A program made the position numbers and the translations under genes. A stretch of DNA of 64,000 nt from Anseranas semipalmata (taxonomy: Eukaryota; Chordata; Aves; Anseriformes; Anseranatidae): positions 361,468 through 425,467 of the forward strand of contig VXAA01005188.1 of the NCBI GenBank assembly GCA_013399115.1, in the 5' to 3' direction. Shown in pieces: positions 50,270-62,500 of this stretch (position 1 is the stretch's first letter; every line of letters begins with the position of its first letter). The notes below the pieces were generated by a model. It did no database searches. It saw nothing but the letters and a program-made list of their open reading frames with translations, and was not told the DNA's origin.

Positions 50270-50880
50270 AACATTACGCATCCTTGTATAGCTACTGTGA
50301 ATATTCAAACACTGTAATTGGAGATGATTTACTTTGTTTTGAATTAACTAAAATTCCATTGTTAAGCACAAATACTGCTTCACTAAATCATCAAGCTTTT
50401 AATAGGTCCACACGAGCAGGTTACCGAGCGTGTTAGGATTTATAATGCTCCTGGGGAGCTGACCACTGTATTATGCTTCCTGCTGCTAGGTAATATGCAT
50501 GACACATTTCTGGACACTAATTCATTTATTTAATAGTAACAGTATGCAAAAACAGAGTTCAAAATGAGGCTGACAAAGAAGGTATAAAAGTTTTATTAAT
50601 CCATAGCTAATCAAAGGCCAGTGGAAGGCATATAATGGTGGCATTTACAGACCATATCGAATGTGAATAAATTAAATTTTTGTTTCCTAAAATCTTACTA
50701 ATAGGATGTATTCAGCTTGAAACATTTATACTTTTAATTACAGTGGCAGCCAATTTAGAGCAGGTATATGGTTGTACTGTGCTTAAAACTTTGCATCAAG
50801 GATCTCTACAAATCCTCTCATCAGCTATTTTTTGAATCTGATTTGTTACTGTGTGCACTGTGTCCATGCTCAGAAATAAT
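50270..50880. promoter_or_regulatory. Candidate enhancer (conserved non-coding DNA)
   Basis: The 600 bases are complex and AT-rich, with TAATTG at 50314-50319, GTAATATGCATGAC around 50490-50503 and TTTTAATTACAGTGGCAGCC around 50733-50752. There are no simple repeats after the T15 run at its left edge and no credible open frame. This resembles vertebrate enhancer sequence; the target is unknown. Confidence 0.4.
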
Positions 50881-53800
50881 AACATTATTTACTTTCTCAT
50901 TTAATTATACAGTGACAGATTACTTGTAGGGGGAAAGGGCACTGAGGGAAAGTAGTCTCCTTCTGTCAGAGAAATTCCCCTGAAAGGCTCAGCATCATGT
51001 CCATACAATATAACTTTATGGCTCCATCTTTCAAATGCTTGTATATAGGAGTAAATCAATAGAACTACTCCTATGAAAACAGTCATTTCTCCAGGCAAAA
51101 GTTTTCACAGGATCACATCCTCAGTTCTAACAAGTTATCAATCACTCAAATTACATGGCTAATTCTGTTTGAAAATCTAATAGTCAGTTCCTAATAAACA
51201 TAAATAGTAGCTGACTTGAATAAAAATATAAAGAAGAGAATGCAAAAAGAAAGGAAATGGAACGGTAAAACTGTCAGCCGTACTAATTTGACTTGCGTTT
51301 TGAAATACTCTTAAAACTTTGGATTTGTACTTCCATCCCAACTGTCCAGAAATAAGACAGAGGCGGTACTCTGATTTAGAAAGCATTAAATATATATCTT
51401 TTTTTAGATCACAATGCTTCTATAAAGTCTTTTACATACCAGGACAAATTTCACTAATATTGTCAGCACTTTTCTTCCTGCTTCCCACTGCCCCCATCTG
51501 GAGTTGGGAAAAGAAGCCTTTTTGCTGTAAATACAAAACTATCTTATTTTCTTTACTTGGGAAGCAAATGCACATATGAAGTTTGTAGCTCCACTCCACC
51601 GATGAGCCCTTATCCAGCAAAGAACTCGAGCATTTCCAAAACAACCTAGCAATTCTACGGAAAGCAAGGAGGCTACTTGCTGCTTAAGTGAAGGCAGATG
51701 CTTAAGTGCCCTGCTGAATCAAGGACTTTGAGCTTTTGCCCAGCACTCCTGTTGCTGAGCTGGACGCAGAACTCACAGTCCATCAGCTACCAGCTCTGTA
51801 TTTGAACTGTGTCCCTTCTGTCAGCAAGACCTAAAGCTTTCCAGAGAAATAAGCCTCTACAGAATCATGACATTTATTCTCCACTAGGAGCAGCAAAGTC
51901 TGTTTGGCTACTGCAGCAGAATAAGCACAACATACAGAGCAGGATGGATAGGCTGGAGCTTAGCTCAGCATTAAAATTTCTGCGGGTTTTGCATTGCCTG
52001 CAGCTCAGGCAGAAGAGCAGGGATGTGCAGAATGGGGCCTATAGCATCCTACAGACCAGCTGCAAAGGCCAGGCGTAAGGGATGGATATCGGTCCCTCTG
52101 GTTAGGCCCAGAATCACACAGCTGTCCAAATGCCTGAATCACTGTTATTCTCCTTAAATACACTTGTCAGTCTGTATCCTGTTTTTTCCTGCTGGTCAAG
52201 TCACCAACGCATTTCATACTATGCTTCCACCCACCTTTTTCTTCTTTGCTCTACTTTACAACTTATGTTTATTGTCTGGTTTTGCCTCTTCAAGAGGCCT
52301 CTCTCATTACGAGCCTGTAGGGCACTTCATGCAGAAAGCTGTGATACTACTTGGCAATTTCACCACATTTCGATAACATGAATAAAATGATATAATGGCT
52401 ATGGACAGCCACCTCCAACCAGGTGCAATGAAGAGTTGAAACTGAGAAGACACCAAACTCAGACGACTGAACTTCCAGTAAGCTTTGCTCAGCTCAGCAT
52501 AAGCGAGAGCACAAATAGATTCACAGAGATAACCGTGGTCCAACTCAGCTTCAGGTTACATAAAGTTGCCTCAAGACCATCATATACACTCTTTTTCAGC
52601 TGAAAAAAGACTGGCACATCACACATCCATATTCCGCCTCTCTAGAGCATGGACACATTCACATACATTTCTCCCCACTTCTGTCCATGTCTTCCCTCAG
52701 CAGGAGAGGAGCTGCTGGATAGGAACATCCCACACATCCAACTGCGAGGACACAAAATTGAAAAATTTAAGTGAAGTCTGAAGTAGACTCTAGGCTTGTC
52801 CATTTCCTTCCTTAAGCCTCTGGTTTATAGACCACAAATTGGAGATGCTGTTCTCCAGGTGTAATATATATATTTAATAGTGTGTTTGTCCCAAAGCACG
52901 GAAGGAATGGCTCCTCTGTCTGGGATGATGGATGACAGTCAAGTACTATAACTTCAAAAGCAGCAGCCTGGCAACTGGCACAAATAAAGATTCCAAATAT
53001 CATTGGGGATTTGGGGGAGCAGGAAGGGGTCATTTTATAAAACAGTAGAAAGATTTGTCAGCCTCTTGGATTTCCTGCCTGCATTTCCTTCTGCCTCCAC
53101 GATTTGCGAACAAGACAGTTAAAAGCTGCGGATAAACTCCTGTGAAGTTCTGAAGAAACCTGAAGGATTATAAGATGAGTCCTCAGGAGTTACAGCTCTT
53201 AAGCAAAGGCTTCAGCTCTACATCGGTTTAATGCAGTTGAAAGACCTAGGGTAATTGCGCATGCTTGTGTTCTTAGCCTGCGGTGACGGTGAGGTAAGAT
53301 CTGTCATGGGAGTATAAATTAACATTTAAGCAAACAAGTTTTACCTTGCACTGGTAACAGATCAGAAGTGTGAAAACTAGTTACCTCAGCTCAGCAGCTC
53401 AACAGCTGCTTGTGAAACTGCCGTACCTCGGCCGTGGGTTTAAGTCCCAAAGCAGTAAGCCCACATACGTCGTCGTGGAGGAAAGGAAGGAGGAGTGTGG
53501 AGGACACTCGCTGCTTGCTGTTGTGTGATAGTGGATGAGAGCTCTAAATTCTACCACACTTCATCTCCTGTAATTTCAACAGTGAGGATGATTTTGTCTG
53601 ACGAGTCTCCTCTCCTGAAGCAAAATCTAAAATAAAGTCAGCTTTGAAGAATTTCATTTTAGACTGTTGCACTTCACATATTTATCTTCTGAAGGCAAGT
53701 AAGAAAGTCACATTAGAATGCCAGGAACATGTGAAAAGTCAGGGCATACCCTAAATTGATTTCCATGAGCACTGCTGATACACTGGGATAACTCATTTAG

Positions 53801-54539
53801 CGATTCTTTCACAGGAACAGGCATAATCTTTCTGGATAAAATCACATAAAACTTTTTCAGTCTGCTTCCGAGGGACAGTAATTCTTTGAAATAGGACACA
53901 ATTTCCCAACTGCACACCAACGCTGAATAAAGGTCTGATTTCAACTTTAGTGCACAAAAGGCTACTTTCAATTGCCAGTTAAAAGATTTAATCTAGACTT
54001 TAATGTCTATTATGGATAATTTCATAATAATCTTTAGTCTTCTCTTGGCTGAGGGGTATGCTTGCTCCTAAATAAAGTCCTGTCTTTATTCTTGATTTTG
54101 TTCTTTAAAACTTATTAATCATTATTTGTGCCAAGCAGAAGTCCACTGACAAAGTAAGCAGATATACATTAGGTGAATACGTCAGGCCAAAGGCCAAAAC
54201 AGCTTACTTTGATCTTAGTTTCCATTTTAATGGAATTAAAGTAAAGCTAGAATAAAAGTGATCTTACTGTTTACATCACAAATACAATTGACTTGCATTC
54301 AGAGCAGCCTGGCTGTACATGAGGAACAGCAGTCGCTGCAGGCTGTACTGGGAAAAGCTAGGCAGTATTCACAATGGATTTGTTCAACGTTTACGTGCAA
54401 CAGCAGTGCATGTTTGAGAGATCAAGTTATCACTGCCTTAAATCCCCAATCATGTTAACATACACTTCATAAACCAACTGGACAAGCAGACAACATGGAA
54501 AGCCTAAAGGTTAAGCACACATTATTGACCTCAAGGAAG
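50881..54539. other. Intergenic DNA, no gene seen
   Basis: Open frames such as 53708-53971 (minus) and 51809-52078 (plus) lack recognisable motifs. No mobile element was found. The sequence is mixed AT-rich DNA. Confidence 0.5.
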
Positions 54540-54770
54540 CTGTGTTCTACAGATCATTAAATATGTTGCGCGCTTCTGTTTCAGCTGGTCACGCTGAAAA
54601 GTGCCCTGGGAACATTATTTAATGCTTAGATGTTCTACCTACATTCATGTGACATAAAATCAATACCTTTCCCCTAACCTTACTTGCTTAGATTATTCTC
54701 AGCTATTACCTGCTTTTTTAAACCATAATGAGATTAATCATTTGCATGCATGTGTAGGTGTCCACTCATA
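54540..54770. promoter_or_regulatory. Candidate conserved element with POU octamer
   Basis: ATAATGAGATTAATCATTTGC leads into ATTTGCATGCAT at 54740-54751, the same 12-mer as at 40635-40646. Homeodomain-type TAAT and TTAATC cores sit directly before it, an arrangement seen in composite POU-homeodomain enhancers. Confidence 0.33.
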
Positions 54771-54919
54771 CATTTTTATGACACATCGACACAGGGAACT
54801 CATCTTCATGTACACTATCTACATTGAGGTACAGACTATTTAACACGCGGAACAGTACACACATTGGAACAGGGGGAGTTCTTTTAGTTTTTTGCCCGTT
54901 TACTTTTGCAGCAGCAGCT

Positions 54920-55260
54920 CATGCTGTTCAGCTAGTGGGGACCCCCCGGGGAGGGCCCCATGCAGGTGCAGCTCACCTCCTGCTCTGGCTGTGCTTCCTG
55001 CCCTGCCCTGCGGTGGCACCGCGCTCACTGCCAACACGTGCGCTGTCCCCTTGTCCTGCGGGCGCGAGGTGAGTCTCGGAACGAGACTATTATGGAGTTC
55101 TGCTGGGGGTGGGCCTCGTGGCCCCACTATCTGAGGCACCCCTAGCCCCTAACGGAGGCACCGGGCCCCCAGACTACAGACCTCTCACCGGAGAGGGCTA
55201 AGGGCAGCCCCTCCTGAAGCGCGCTCTTACTGTGCAGTTCGGGTCTCTCGTCCCATGAAC
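54920..55260. promoter_or_regulatory. CpG-rich block with strong splice donor
   Basis: GC and CpG rise abruptly above the AT-rich flanks. On the plus strand, GCGAG|GTGAGTC (exon end 55068) matches the splice-donor consensus very well. All three plus frames and a minus frame are open across the block, so no reading frame can be preferred. It may be a CpG-island promoter with a non-coding or unrecognised first exon. No acceptor-bearing partner exon was identified. Confidence 0.3.
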
Positions 55261-55454
55261 CCCAACCTGAGGCTGGGATTTACACCACGACACGTGCTGA
55301 ATCACTGGGGAGAACAGCCCATCTCAGTCAGTCTCACCAAAACACAAGAAGTGTTGGACAGATACCAAACGGGAACAGCACACCTCTGAGTATGGCGCAC
55401 CCTTGTGATACTCACCTACTGTTGGTTTTCTCTTTTTTCTGTCTGGGGATGCTC

Positions 55455-55479
55455 AAAGGAAAAGGAAAGGAAAGGAAAA
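55455..55479 (+). repeat. (GGAAA)n short tandem repeat
   Basis: About five GGAAA/GGAAAA units form a small pentanucleotide repeat. Confidence 0.9.
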
Positions 55480-57560
55480 CAGCAGTGAGCCTTATTTGTG
55501 GTCCATAAAGTACAAAAACTGCTCCATGAACAGTGCCTGAGAAGATTTTTGGACATTTTTGGCAGTAGCATTGTTGTTGTTTTGAAAATGACTTTGACAA
55601 AAAGCTTTTGCTTAAATCTCCACTTTTCAAGAACAAACTTTTTCTTACAGAAGTCAAATTTCTCATATTTCATGTACATAACAAATTTAGAAATAACCAA
55701 CTAGATGAAATTAATGTACACATACCTCAGAAGCGTTGACATTTTATAAGCATAAAATCCCAGGTACTAAAAGATGTTCACGCTGGAAGGCTTGGTTTAC
55801 CCACTGAAATCTGAAAACCTCGGACACTGCATCTAATCCAATGATTGCACTTGTATAGTATAGCACTAGTACTGGGTACCAGGTAAATGAGGGGAATAAC
55901 GGTGATGCCAACTTTACTAATTAGTTAACGACACCAACCAGTGGCCTGGGAAGCCCAAGGAGGGCAGGGTAAGCTCAACACAGACACAGCATCTGCTACA
56001 TTTAAATGTCCAATAACCTAACCCAAAGTATTTCAAATCTAATTCTGCTCTTGTGGGATTAATTGTGCTTTCCTTAAGATGTGTCATTTTGACGTCTTCA
56101 GAGTCTCTAACTACTCAGGGAGATTTTCACTGATATTTAAAAAGATATGTTGAAGCTGCTTATTCCTCAAATCCCTCCAGTTTCTCACTGCAATAATATC
56201 AGATGGAAATCGAGAATACTGATTTGATGTCAAAAACAGGAATACATTGAGATTAGCACAGAAACTACCGTGAGTCAGTACATTGCTCTGGAGATTAACA
56301 TATGAAATCAAAAGCTCCGATGCAACTGACACTGAATGGAATTGCCCGAATTCACACTTTCTGATACGTACAGCTGCTTTTGGAAAGCAGCACTTTGGTC
56401 TCCTGGAGGATCCAGGGCAGACCAGGATGAGAAGTCAAAATACAGCGAACCTGAACAACATCCAGTCTATGGGAAATACACCCACATTTCTGACTCTTGA
56501 AAACCTCTGCACTGTGAATCATTTTTCAAGTGCAGGAAAGCCTTAATTACCAGTTCTACTTCTCAACTAAAAGCTACGAGTGCTATTTATTTAACGATTC
56601 CTCTGAATGCCAGCAAAGCTTTGTCTTGCTTTCAGTCCGGACTCCTGTTGTCTTGCCAACTCTCATTCGCTCAGAGATGTTCTCCTGTTCATAGCGTCAC
56701 GCAAGACCTTTGCATGGAAGGCAGACCCCAAGCAGCAATACTGTCCAACATAGGAAGATATTTCAAAGTACAGACTTGTCTTAGATCTTGAGGCAGGATC
56801 ATGGCGATTAATAAACATGCTCTTTAAAGCACCTGTCAGTTCCAGTGACACACATTTGAGCTGGAGTGAAGATATTGTTGTAACACTTGACAAAAACATG
56901 TTAAAGGAGAGTTTTCCATGTAAAAGTTGGCCTACAGAGTGCATATTTGAGATCTCTTAAGCTCTGTACACATCATAGCAACTTTCAGGCCAATCCATGG
57001 AAGTCCAGCACCATTAGTGCAGCATCAATCTTTCATAAATGTATAGGGGCGTAGAATCCCTGCAGTGAGGTTCAGGAAGAAAAAAAGTTAAAACTCCTCC
57101 AACCCATGAGGAATGAGCATCATTTCTTCTTTATCTCTCTTGCTTGTTGTGTCTTCATGTTTCTCATTTTTACCCTTCCATTCACTCCCCCCCCCCTTCT
57201 TTTTGCATTTCTATGTGCTATATTTATTCCTTGTTATTTTTCATGGTCATCCCTAATCTTCTTCAGAAATTTACACACACACTGTGTACCCACTCTTTTA
57301 CCCTTTACACTAAAACCTCTTCTCCACATTCTTTCTTTGCTTCTCACAGAAATCAGTCTTTTCCCTTGCTCAGCTTCTATTCCAAATTGCCTTTTGCTGT
57401 TATCTCCTCACTCTTTCTCCCATCTGACGCAGAACAGTGTCTTGATATTCCATGGAGATTTGCAAGGTCCAACAACAGGCTGGTGTCTGACACCAGACCA
57501 CACGTTCAGTGACCCACCATTAACCAGGGGTCCCCCATCCCTCAAAGCACTGGTACAATT

Positions 57561-57586
57561 CAGACAAACAAACAGACAGACAGACT
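57561..57586 (+). repeat. (ACAG/ACAA)n tetranucleotide repeat
   Basis: CAGACAAACAAACAGACAGA and one more CAGAC unit form a short imperfect tetranucleotide repeat. Confidence 0.9.
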
Positions 57587-58059
57587 TGACTTTCCCACAC
57601 CACATGTAGCGAAGTCCAACACAGCACTGCATGTGCTGTGCTCACCGGCACGGCACCACTGGCACATTATCCCTACCACTCCTATATTATCCTACCATTT
57701 CACAGATTGTACCTGAAACCCAACACTGCACAAAACTGATATTTTTCTCCTGCCCATGAAAAAAGTCAAAATAAAGAAAGCTTATGGAAGGGGAAAAAAA
57801 AAAAAAAGCCTTTTCAACCAATATTCAATAAACAATCAACAAGTTCAGAAACTATTGATGCATGACATGGAAAGTTGCTTGCCTCTATTAAAATTGAGCC
57901 CAGGAATAACAGAAGATCTAGTAATTGTCTGTAGGGACTGTTTATCTTCCTACTGTTTTTAAACTTCACCCACAAAACTAGAAGCCCATAGAAGAGTGAC
58001 CTAAGAATGATTATAAATGACACTCTATGGTCCATGGCCATTTACACAAAGATATTCTA

Positions 58060-58480
58060 TCAGTATTGACAGCACGATAATAAATCATTTGATATGTCAA
58101 CTCAAAAAAGATTGCACTCCAAATGAATTAAAAGTATATTACTTTCTCATACAGTAAATTCCACTGCACAGCTGCAGTGGTCCTATGCTAGGTATTCAGT
58201 ATAATGTTAAATTTCCCAAAGAAAATTGTTTCTCATGGCTACTGACGGATTCTTGATTTTAGTTAAAGTGTTAGATACAGTGCTACCAGATACACTGTGC
58301 CAGATCGTGCTTTGCTGCAGAGAACTTGGTAATTATACGCATTTTGCAGCTAATAAACCAGTACGCCTGTATCTGTTGCTGTCTAATAAATTCAGAGTGC
58401 CTATACTTAATGTTTCAATATCAGATGCCAGGAACAATCACTGGAAACATGATACCAAATACAACAGTCTCTAGGTGATT
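58060..58480. promoter_or_regulatory. Candidate conserved non-coding element
   Basis: Complex AT-rich sequence without repeats, with AATAAATCATTTGA, TAATTA at 58330-58335 and CTAATAAATTC words. Scattered CpGs survive (CTGACGGA, TACGCAT, GTACGCC). The plus frame at 58226-58474 crosses it but does not begin with ATG or show domain content. Confidence 0.33.
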
Positions 58481-59265
58481 ACTATTATACTGTAAATGGA
58501 CTTAAATATGTGAAATAGGTCAAACAGATTTGTAAGATATTAGTAAGGGACAAGACACTAGTGAGGTGTCAAGTCTGTATACAGAAGATCATGCCGACAA
58601 TGGATGCGTATCCCTGAAGATTCCCCTCATTTTATTCCCACAAGTAAGTGATTACTTTGCAGAACCAGGGCCTTCCCACAGGTTCAGCGCGTGCATTTCC
58701 AAGGCCTTTGAGACTACATCCTGAATCCTAAGACCTTCACTTCAAGATGGGTATCGCTGGTAACAGAAGCTGCAATCACGAAAATGCTATTTCTCTGAAT
58801 ACTCACTTCTCACAGCAGTCATTAACTTTCAGAAGTGCCCTGTGCCACACAGCCAGGAAAATGCAGCCCTCCCTGAGGACTTCAGCATCCAAATAGAGAC
58901 ATGACAAAATGAAAAACAGAACAGAAGAAGTGAAGTGCAAAATGCAAGACATAAATATGAGGGTTTTGAGTCATCTTAAAGGCATTATTATGTTGGCCTT
59001 GTTTCCACATCCGTTCCTGCTGCTGTTTCTGCCTAAATAAGCATGGTGTGGGGGTGCAACATTTATCTGATGTAACATCAATTGCTCCATGGACATCTTG
59101 GTAATTCTATTTTATATCTAATATTATATTTGTATAGATACATGAACATAAGTATACACACACGAGCACATATATTCTGTTACCAGAGGATCTGATAAAT
59201 GCCTTTTCTATCTAGGTTGCCCAGTACTTTAAATTTTAAGGAATGCTTGTGACCTTGCCTTTTAG
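58481..59265. other. Intergenic DNA, nothing firm
   Basis: AT-rich sequence with a short ACACACGAGCACATATA stretch near 59155-59173. Positions 58920-59110 have a possible enhancer-like look but no distinctive motif. Confidence 0.45.
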
Positions 59266-59511
59266 AAGTTCCCACACCTCCGCTGCGCGCAGAAGGCGTT
59301 TGCTGTGCAGCCCTCCAGGTGGCAGAGTGCCTTTTCTTTGTCTCCTGAAATTCCGTTCAGATTTGGCAGAGATATAAAGTGCAGAATCCCAGTTTCCCCC
59401 TTCTCAATTGCTTCTGCAAAAAGACTTCGGCAGCTTGCCCAGGCCCCTGAAGATCCCAGCACAGGCTTCTTATCACCACCAAAGGAACTGCAGTGGTTGA
59501 TACTGCACTAA
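59266..59511 (+). CDS. Candidate last coding exon (unidentified protein)
   Basis: GTGACCTTGCCTTTTAG is a good acceptor with branch-like GTGAC and a pyrimidine-rich run. The frame then stays open for 81 codons to TAA at 59509-59511. It includes SPEIPFRFGRDIKCRIPVSP and KRLRQLAQAPEDPSTGFLSP. The RLxQLAQ-P spacing vaguely recalls the short repeats of THEG-like testis proteins, but this is too weak for a name. CpGs and G/C-ending codons are frequent in the first half. An AATAAA lies about 650 bases downstream, near 60168. Against it, the minus strand is open across nearly the same interval (59262-59462) and no upstream exon was found. Confidence 0.2.
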   Translation, partial: KFPHLRCAQKAFAVQPSRWQSAFSLSPEIPFRFGRDIKCRIPVSPFSIASAKRLRQLAQAPEDPSTGFLSPPKELQWLILH

Positions 59512-62500
59512 AAATACCCCCGAGCCACAAAAAGCAGAAAGAAACCAGCACGCCCTATTCCCTCAACACAGCACTGACTTCCAGCAGCTACTGCTCCCCT
59601 ACTCGAGGTAGCACACAGGGCAGTAGGACCCCTGAACTGTGGGAAGAGGGAAGAAGGGAAGCAGAGACACCCTGGTTTCACCACCTTGCCTCCCTAAGTA
59701 CCCATCACTCCTCCAGCACTGTCATGCACTGCTCCTGTTCCTCTTTGCATTCTTCTTTCTCCTTTCATCCTTCCTCCTGCCTCATCCCCGGGCCCAGCCG
59801 CACACAGGAGGAATAGTTTGCTGCATCTCAGCTCGTCAGCAGAAGCACCAAAAGGGGAAGTTCTGCTGAGCCCTGTGCTCGTTTTTCTCAGGGAAATGAC
59901 CAAGATTTCCAGATTGTTTCCAGATTTCTTGTGCAATAATTTCAAGTAGGCTGTCAGCTCAAGAAAGCACAGACAAATCAAAAGGCCACCTTGGGGAAAT
60001 CTGCAGGCAGAAAATACATCCAGAAAAATCCAGAGGCACACCAGCACAGGCGAAAGGGCCTGTAGAGAACACCTCTGCACAGCCTCTGCATGCAGTTCAG
60101 ATCAGGAGTCCTCAATCTCCATGTTCCTTTGCTGCAAACAATTGGGAAATCCAGGGACAGCAATGATAATAAAGCGTCTCTTCCTTCTGTTCTGCTGGCT
60201 GGCTCACACGTGAGATAAAAGACAGCCATTATTTTGCCAGTCTGAAAATTCAAGTGTGCAGACCTATACAACAAATTTAAAAGAACTGTTACTACCCAAA
60301 TGAGTGTCAGCTTAGTTTCACATGATTTCACTTTTTATTTTGGTTTATTCATTTGGATTTTTAATTGGGAAATTACTTTAAAAATCTTTAAAACAACTTA
60401 ATTACAAAGTTAAGCACAGAAAACCTGCCCGGACAACCTTAATTCAGCCCCTTGTGGCTATGCGCTCTGATGGAAAGCAACAAGAGAGAACCACAGAAAT
60501 CACAACAACTGCATTTCAATTCTGAAACTTTGATTTCAGTAGATGTAACGTCAGTGACAACAAAGCAAAACAAAAATCAAATGAGTTGCCTTTTCTCAAT
60601 CTAACTCCAAACACACTGTCTGCGCCCACAAATATCTGATCTGCTTTGTCAGGGCTGCTTCAATTTGATCTGCAGCTTCAGGAGCGTCCCTGCTGGCCTA
60701 CCCGGGGCCAAGCCGGGGTGAGGAACAGCACAGCCTCAGAACTTTGTGCAGAGGGTCAGGCTGCGGCAGCATTCGTAGCCCGGAGGTGAGAAGCCTTTAT
60801 CTCCCTTTATCCTGCTTCTATCACGAGCAAGAACATCACTCAAGTGTGAGGTTATTGCACAGGCTTTTATGGACTGATTTCTGTAGCGCAGCAAGCTTTA
60901 GCTACTGAGGATGAAAAACAAAGTATATCAATTTCTAAACTTTTTTTCGTGTCATAATGGCACCGAAACAAACAAAAAAGGTAGGTCCCATTTCAGCCAC
61001 ATCCTAAAAAGATACTTAAATTTGTCTTGTTACTTGACTGTGGGGACTTAACTCTAAGCACCTTCTTAAGAGCCTTTTAGGGAAGGGATTTCACATGTTT
61101 TTTTGAATGGAGACCATGGAGAATAACAATAATATCGCCTCTTGAATAAAGGCTACAGTTTAATCACATGAAACATTTCTGGGGAAATATCCGTATCACA
61201 GCCGGTGCATTATAAAACCACAGAAGAACAGGAGACAAATACCAATCCATACCTCCTAGTTTCAAAAGGACTTTGGATCAGCCTGATATTCTTAAAATTC
61301 TATAGACGCATTACCCAATTTCCTTATAGCCGCACGGAGCGGTGAGGGATTAAGCAGGAGGCTGAAACAATTACATACCTACTGCAGAATGAATGGAGAC
61401 AAATACCAGGTTATTGTGTGCCCTGTATATTCCTATATAAATATGGCCAAAGATGTTATTCTTACTTTTATACCTGAATAGCATAGGGACATCTGCTCCA
61501 CAAAGAGGTATTTATATTCATGAGGAATCCAGACCCCTTTTCAACCTATGTTTCCATCACTTGCTTCACTTTATTCACCCTCAATGCCTGTCTCCGACCG
61601 ACACAGAGTCCTACTCACCTCCTCTTCCCCAGGCCCCATCCTCACATCTCAGACCGCAATAATTTCTACTGGGGTCTCTCATGGACACATGCTAAAACCC
61701 CTCTTTTTGTGTCTTTTCTCAGTTCTTCTTTCCCTTTTCTTAATGGCTTCTCATGGATATTCCCGACCTTTTAAAAAAGCTGCCTTTTTCATCTTCCTAT
61801 GAATGTAACCATCTGGCCCTAATCACCTCTCTCTCGGAGCAGGACCTTGGGTACCTTTGGCTGCTGCCTGCAAAGCCTATAGCAAAGCCTGCCACGGACC
61901 CCTCGTGGAGCTCGGAGGAAGTGGTCAGTAGGTCTCATGGGCTTTCACACAAACATGCAGACACCCAATCTCAGTTCGGAAAAAGCCGGCAAGAAAAATG
62001 TACCAGGAAATGTCTGGATGAAGAACATTCCCAAAAGCATTAGCACTACGTTGAAAATGTTATTATCCTACCCAGGCCTTCCTGAGGCATCCTTGCTCTT
62101 CTGGGAGGATTCCATGAAGACTACGCTCAGCAAGGTCACTGAGATGATTTGCCTGGCTACACAGAGGGTCAGCGATGCAATGACAGCTCCACAACGCTAG
62201 ATTGAAATCTGCGCCTGCAGCACTCTGCCTGGACGATTCAGAGACCCTCGATGCATGAATCCCCACAAAGTTCATCTAGAAGCATAACCTTTAAATTGTA
62301 ATTTTAAACCAGCTTCTTCTCCACCTGTTTTCTGTTGGCGCTGAGATTTCTCCCCATCAACTGTAGGCAGTGAATCTTCCTTTAGAACACAGCAATATTT
62401 ATTGACTGTATTCTTTGTTCACATCTGTCAGACATGGGAAGTCACCACTGCTTTACAAGACGATCAGTTTTAAGTAATGCCATTCATCACAAAATGGAAT

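Larger units (their letters stand above)
55261..58059. other. Intergenic DNA, no gene supported
   Basis: The longest frame, 57106-57609 (plus, 167 codons from ATG), lies in a pyrimidine-rich tract, so its Phe/Leu/Pro/Ser-rich product is compositional. It contains a C10 run (57187-57196). An A14 run lies at 57794-57807. Nothing else is notable. Confidence 0.5.

Noticed and set aside
55230..55252. GTTCGGGTCTCTCGTCCC, reminiscent of a tRNA B box
   Set aside because: No A box or cloverleaf-compatible arms were found at the right distance. No tRNA gene is supported.
57106..57609. 167-codon ATG-initiated open frame, superficially membrane-like
   Set aside because: It lies in a pyrimidine-rich tract including C10, so the Phe/Leu/Pro/Ser-rich hydrophobic look is compositional. 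A second frame of 122 codons is open in the same tract.
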